In this document: positions 58,415-64,000 of the stretch, in pieces
Position numbering within the stretch: the first letter of the stretch is position 1
Layout of the letters: each line of letters opens with the position of its first letter
Assembly: GCF_000149955.1 (NCBI RefSeq)
Contig: NC_030987.1
Location: forward strand, 2,261,236 to 2,325,235
DNA: 64,000 nucleotides
DNA from: Fusarium oxysporum f. sp. lycopersici 4287
Lineage: Eukaryota; Ascomycota; Sordariomycetes; Hypocreales; Nectriaceae
Reading direction: 5' to 3'
Translations under genes and position numbers: made by a program
The notes under the pieces: generated by a model
Told to the model about the DNA's origin: nothing
Databases searched by the model: none
The model's input: only the letters and a program-made list of their open reading frames with translations

Positions 58415-59131
58415 TTTTGCAGTAGAGAACAACCTAGAGCTGAAGTTAGGTATTAGAAGATGCATTGAAATATATGTATATATATGAGTCTACTGTAGGA
58501 AATCATGCGATTTGACTCACTGGACGGACTTTGAGGCATACGATGGAATGGGATGTTCAAGAGGAAAGAAGGTACGTACTGCGCTATCGGCGGGTGGTGG
58601 AGTCATGACATCTTCGAAGTGAAGGAAGTTTCTATTTGCTGACTTTATTCCAAGGATAAACATTGAGATTTCAGGAAATGTACCATCATTCATAGCACAA
58701 CACGACTGTAGATGAACAAACAAACCAGTATCAAGATTTAAGAGTTATAATGTCAAGGACTTCGCTATGGAACTTATGAGTACCTACACTACCAGTCTCA
58801 TGATATTCACGCCACGAAACGCACGAGAAAACAGACACACACACGAAACACACGGAACGCACGGGTGAAATAATAAATAAGTATTAAATTAAATAAACGT
58901 ATACGACGATACGTATACATACATGATACATAACATACATAAAACCGTACGCCGACGACGTGAGTCGCGTCTCATTTACACATTCTATGACATCAAATGT
59001 CGTTCACGGGCATCATCCTGGAATGCTTGCTAACGCACGCCAATTTCTATCCGGCTTTGAAAAAAGCAAAAATTACAAAAATCCAACCATGTCATGAAAC
59101 TTTTCAAATCCTTTCCGACTCATGTACAAGT
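58415..59131. other. Gap between PDX3 and URA2
   Basis: Promoter of PDX3 and 3' flank of URA2. An AT-rich low-complexity block with repeated ATAC/ATACG motifs lies at about 58860-58950, and ACAC-rich repeats at 58830-58865. No gene is seen. Confidence 0.5.
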
Positions 59132-62100
59132 TTACGAATCAGCCATAACCAACGCCAACAGAGCCATGCGGCAGTAGAGGCCATAGCGCATCTAAACATC
59201 ATGTTAGCAATGTGATAAACATGTCGTAGGAATCAATGCTTACCTGTCGGAAGTATGCAGCCCGCTGGTCGAAGTCGACCTCCTCGGCAACCTCCTCGTT
59301 GCGAGGGAGAGGGTGCATAACAATTGAAGAGCTCTTAGCATGCTTGAGCGAAGCGTTGTCCACTCGGTAAGAGTTCTTAACGCGCTGGTACTCCTCCTCA
59401 GTAGGGAAGCGCTCCCGCTGCACACGTGTGCAGTACAGGACGTCACTGCGAGCCATGATCTCAGGTGTAAGAGTCTCAGACTCGCATAGAAGTTGGCCAG
59501 AAGCAACGAGCTGCTCTCGGACCTTAGGTGGCAAAGCCAGAGCCTTAGGGGCGACCAGCTGGACCTGGACGTGGTAGTGTCGCAGTAGGTATACAAGGGA
59601 GTGCACAGGTCGGCCATAGAGAAGATCACCCAGGAAGGTGATGGTCAAGCCCTGTACAGTACCCAACTCCTCACGGATGGTGAAGAGATCAAGGAAAGCC
59701 TGCGTGGGGTGCTCCTTGCTGCCGTTGCCGCCGTTGATAACAGGGACAGGGCTGTATTTCTCAGCAACATGAACGCTGCTCTCCTCAGGGTGACGGAGAA
59801 CAACAGCATCACCATAGCAAGCCAGAGTACGGAGGGTATCCTGGAGAGTCTCACCCTTCTGGACAGAGGAGTGAGAGGTGGAGATGGCGATGGTGCGTCC
59901 ACCAAGACGCTGCATAGCAGCATCGAACGAAGCCGACGTGCGAGTAGAGGGCTCGTAGAAGAGCGTGGTCAAGACGCGGCCTCGAAGGATGTTCAAGACA
60001 CCTTCGCGCTGGACACCAAGACGCATCTCCTGAGCAACGGTGAAGAGCAGATGGAGATCAGCTCGGCTGTAAGACTTAACGGACAGGACGTGTGTGTTCT
60101 TGAACGACGAAGGCTGAGCCAGGAGCTGCTGCAGAGAAGAGCTGACCAGAGGTTGGAGTTGGAGGCCAGGGGCGAGCTCCTCAACAGGAGCAGCACCACG
60201 AGCAGGCGAAGGCAGAGTAGCGCCAACAGCACCAGTATCGACACCACGGAGACGGTTCAGAGGCTGGAAGCCACCCAGCATGGACATGCGGCGGGCTTGG
60301 GGAGAGTCGGTGGCTTGAGTGATCGAGGTGGTGGGCTTGACTGGAGGCGACATGGGAGGAGCGATATGCGAAGACATGTCCTTACCCTGAGGCGAGACAG
60401 GCAGGACTTCACCATCAAGGCAGACGGTGGTGTTCTGGAAAGTGACTCGTTGAACAGTTCCACGCATAGTGCGGCCCACAAAAGGAGACCAAAAGGTACC
60501 CGGAGCCACGGTGTAGGGACGGTCAATCTCAGCCTCGATGGTGGTACCAGACTGATCGTGGAGCTCGAAGATCTCCATAGGGTTGGTGTAAAGGCGGTCC
60601 TTGATGTCGTCAACAGTCAAACGACCCTCAGCAACTGAAGTGAGCAGCAGAGGGAGAGCATCAGAGATACCCATATGAGGATCGCCCTTATGGCCGAGCG
60701 AAGTAGCCAGGCGGTAAGGCAGACTACCAATGGAGAACACATCAATGGTCGACATGTGCTGCCAGAGTGCCTTCTGATCAGCTGCAGTGGGCAGACGCTC
60801 GCACTCAGGGTACTCGTCACGGCTGAGGTATAGAGAGTAGATCGAGACGTCGCAGGTGACTTGGAGTCCCTTGGCCTTGCTAAGGGCGATAAGCTTGATA
60901 TCGTCCTTGTTGGTGACCGAAGTAACGTGGATGCGACGGTTGTGGAGGCTGGCAAGGAGGAGAATAGAGGCCAAGTCAGTCAGCTTAGCATCGGTGACAA
61001 TAGGCTTGTGTGTAGGCCAAGAATCGAAGTGAGCAGTGACAGCAGCAACCTTGCTGATGTTGCCAGAGAGGTGGTTGAAGGGGATGAAGAGAGAGCCAAC
61101 CTCGCCAATAACATGGCTGATCTGGTCAGCATTGTCCGAGGTAGCGGCCACAGAGAAGTTGTAGTCACAGTAGCCACCCCGTCGGCTGTTCTGCTGAGCG
61201 GTCTTCAAAGTGAGGGCATCAGTGATGGCGCCATCAACACCCAGAGGCATAACCCGGATCATGCTGAAACCAGCAGAAATAGAGGACTTGGTCACTGTTT
61301 GAAGATCATCATTGCTGGCAGTGGCGATGCCTGGAACAAAGGCAGCGATGTTGATTAGACCAGGCAGCACGATGGTTCGGTGGCTGGTCTGGTAATCGCG
61401 CTTAGAGACCTCAAGCTCGAAGTGGCGGGCAATGGCCTCAACGAGGATCTTGGCGTTCTTGACGTTGGTGACGAGAGGGATCTGGTAATCAACGGCCATA
61501 CGTCGAGTCTGGTAACCCTTACTCATGTAGTTGGCAGGACGACGGTACTTGTTGTTGGAAGGCAAATTGATGTACAGATCAATGGTATTCTTAGCCAGAT
61601 GCTGGGTGAGAGAGAACTCAGAGCTGCGATCCTCCTCCTTTCCGAGAACCTCAAGGTACTGGCACTGAACGCCGTGCTCCTGGAGGAAATCGGCGGTACC
61701 GGAAGTAGCGAACAGCTTGTAGCCGAGCTTCTCAAGCTTCTGGACAGAAGGAAGCATCTCACGCTTGTCCTTGTAGGATCCAATGGACAGGAGGATGTTC
61801 TTCTTGGGGATCTTGAAACCAGTAGACATCAAAGCCTTCAGATAGGCCTCATTCTTGTCAACACCGAAGCAAGCAACCTCACCTGTAGAGGCCATCTCGA
61901 CACCGAGTACGGGATCGGCACCGGAAAGACGGGAGAAACTGAACTGAGGGACCTTGACACCGACGCAGTTGGGGGCAAGATCGGTGGGAGGGTAAGCCTG
62001 GAAAGGCTGGCCCATGATGGCCTTGGTGGCCATCTCGATCAAGTCAACACCCATGACCTTGGACACGAAGGGGAACGAACGTGAGGCACGAACGTTACAC

Positions 62101-64000
62101 TCGATGACCTTGATGTCGTTGTCCTTGGCAATGAACTGAATGTTGAAAGGACCAGTGACGTTGAGGGCCAGACCAATCTTGCGAGTAGCCTCCTCAATAC
62201 GCTCGATGGTAGTGGCTTCCAAATCTTGAGGAGGCAAGATAAGGGTAGCATCACCAGAGTGAACACCAGCGTTCTCGACGTGTTCGGAGATAAAGTGTCC
62301 AATAACCTTACCGTCCTTGGCAACGGCGTCCATCTCAATCTCCTTGGCATTCTCAATGTACTTGGTAATAACGACAGGGTGCTCCCGAGAAACCTCAGCA
62401 GCCTGGTCCAAATAATTCTTGAGATCCTTCTCAGAGTAAACTGTGTTCATAGCAGCACCCGAGAGGACGTAGGAGGGTCGAACCAGCACAGGATAAGAAA
62501 CAGCGTTACAGAACTCCTGAGCTTCAGCGAAGCTAGTAAGCTCCTTCCAGGTAGGTTGATCGACCTCAATGCGGTCCAGCATACGAGAGAACTTGTATCG
62601 GTTCTCGGCATTGTCAATCATCTCGGGAGAAGTACCCAGAACCTTGACACCAGCACGGTGTAGGGGGAGTGCAATGTTGTTGGGGGTTTGACCACCCATA
62701 GCACCCAAAACACCGCTTGAGTTCTCAAGCTGGTAAATGTCCAGGACAGTTTCGAGGTTGATGTTCTCGAAGTAAAGCTTATCAGCTTCGTCGTAGTCTG
62801 TACTAACCGTCTCCGGGTTATAGTTGACCATGATTGTCTTGAAACCGGTAGCACGAAGCGTTCGAATAGCTCGGACTGAGCACCAATCGAACTCGACGGA
62901 CGAACCGATACGGTAGACACCAGAGCCGAGGACCATAACACCGTGGTCGTCGAAGTTGACATCGTGATCAGATGCATTGTAGGTCATGTAGAGGTAGTTG
63001 GTGAAGGCAGGGAACTCAGCAGCGACGGTATCAATCTGCTTGACGAAGGGCTGGATACCAGCCTCAAGTCGCAGGCGACGGACAGCAATCTCGTTGGAGC
63101 TCCAGAATTTGGCGAGCTGACGATCACTGAAACCCAGTCGCTTGGCCTGGAGAAGGATAGAGGGGCTGGTGGTGATGTCGGTTGTGCTGTAGCTGGTCAT
63201 TCTCTTGGCGAAGTCGCTCAAGCCCTTGAGCTTGCGAAGGAACCACTTGTCGATCTTGGTCAACTCCCAAATCTTGTCGACAGTGTATCCCTCGTGCATG
63301 GCGTTGGCAATGGCAAACAGACGCTGGTCAGAGGGGGTCTGGAGCTCATCCTCAATACTCATGAGGGCCTCCGTCTCATTGAAGCCGAGGTTGTGGAAGT
63401 CAATGGCTCGGATGGCCTTCTGGATGGCCTCCTCGAAAGATCGACCAATACTCATGACTTCACCCACACTCTTCATGGAGGAGCCAAGCTGAGTGGACAC
63501 GCGGGTGAACTTCTTGAGATCCCATCGAGGCATCTTGACCACGACGTAATCGAGCGAGGGCTCGAAGCAAGCACAGGTGGACTTGGTGACCGAGTTCTTA
63601 ATCTCCTTGAGAGGAATACCAAGACCAAGCTTGGCAGCGATAAAGGCCAGAGGGTAACCTGTAGCCTTAGAGGCGAGAGCAGAAGATCGAGACAGACGGG
63701 CGTTGACCTCGATGATGCAGTACTCGCGGGAAAAGGGGTTCAGGGCATACTGGATGTTACACTCTCCAACGACGCCAAGATGGCGAATGACATTGACAGC
63801 TGTTGTTCGCAGCATGTTGTAGTCTTCATCAGACAAGGTCTGCGAGGGAGCGACAACAATAGAGTCACCAGTGTGGATACCGAGAGGGTCGAAGTTCTCC
63901 ATGTTACACACTGTGATGCAGTTGTCTTGAGCATCACGGACAACCTCGTACTCGATCTCCTTCCAGCCCTTCATACTACGTTCGATCAGAACTTGGGGAC
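59132..64000 (-). CDS. URA2: URA2-type carbamoyl-phosphate synthase/aspartate transcarbamylase, partial
   Basis: The 5' end lies beyond the window edge. Within the window are an exon from the edge to 59244 and a last exon 59191-59132 (52-bp intron 59192-59243). The stop is at 59132-59134 and the C-terminal residues are [19 protein letters not shown]. Domains in order: the CPSase ATP-grasp halves (for example [27 protein letters not shown]), the MGS-like regulatory segment at about 61.4-61.8 kb, a dihydroorotase-like region at about 60.6-61.4 kb, a Ser/Pro linker, and aspartate transcarbamylase ([35 protein letters not shown]). In the dihydroorotase-like part the HxH metal motif is absent ([11 protein letters not shown]), as is known for fungal Ura2. 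It catalyses the first two steps of pyrimidine synthesis. Confidence 0.97.

Overview
The window is a stretch of filamentous ascomycete (Pezizomycotina) nuclear DNA, most likely a Sordariomycete of the Hypocreales/Fusarium type. The evidence is short introns of about 46-140 bp with GT...AG ends and CTAAC/CTGAC branch sites, genes on both strands with separate promoters, a Bli-3 type protein, an ascomycete laccase ending in DSGI, and a fused Ura2-type pyrimidine enzyme. The genus is inferred from overall resemblance and was not tested by a search. I see no tRNA, rRNA or CRISPR.

Layout. 0.85-2.6 kb: AFG1-like mitochondrial AAA ATPase (+). 6.0-8.4 kb: single-pass membrane protein with an SH3 domain (+). 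9.4-10.7 kb: BTB/POZ protein (-). 10.94-12.33 kb: a complete Tc1/mariner (DD34E) transposon with an intron-containing, uninterrupted transposase. 12.75-15.18 kb: TFIIIC subunit with a C-terminal zinc finger (-). 15.7-16.9 kb: GPI8 transamidase (-). 20.3-22.5 kb: histidine-phosphatase (phosphoglycerate mutase-like) protein (+). 23.4-24.45 kb: carnitine/acylcarnitine carrier (-). 25.8-27.6 kb: MSC2-like zinc transporter (-). 29.2-30.7 kb: ALG1 (+). 30.9-31.5 kb: E2 enzyme (-). 32.0-32.7 kb: SNU23 (-). 33.2-34.2 kb: DPH5 with an apparent one-base frameshift (+). 34.3-34.9 kb: Bli-3/FMN-binding protein (-). 37.0-38.4 kb: F-box-like protein (+). 38.8-40.6 kb: laccase (-). 41.9-43.3 kb: ECM11 (+). 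43.7-44.6 kb: TDA10/glycerate-kinase-like (-). 45.6-48.6 kb: FOX2 peroxisomal multifunctional enzyme (+). 48.9-50.8 kb: RBR E3 ligase (-). 55.7-56.8 kb: cyclin (+). 57.6-58.4 kb: PDX3 (-). 59.1 kb to the window end: URA2 (-), 5' end outside the window.

Most genes are housekeeping and unrelated, each with its own promoter. Functional links are modest. CRC1 (carnitine shuttle) and FOX2 (peroxisomal beta-oxidation) serve fatty-acid use, and both have CCTCGG-type sites upstream, the recognition motif of the FarA/CTF1 regulators. GPI8, ALG1 and MSC2 all act at the ER or secretory pathway. Several gene pairs share divergent promoters (SNU23/DPH5, laccase/ECM11, TDA10/FOX2, MSC2/ALG1, bli-3/F-box).

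Most worth a second look: the apparently complete transposon with one eroded end; the DPH5 frameshift; the hydrophobic, tandem-repeat-bearing insertion inside the RBR ligase; the CA microsatellite touching the FOX2 start codon; and the 4.9-kb leader region with a uORF ahead of the cyclin. I found no clear evidence of a wholly new multi-gene system here.
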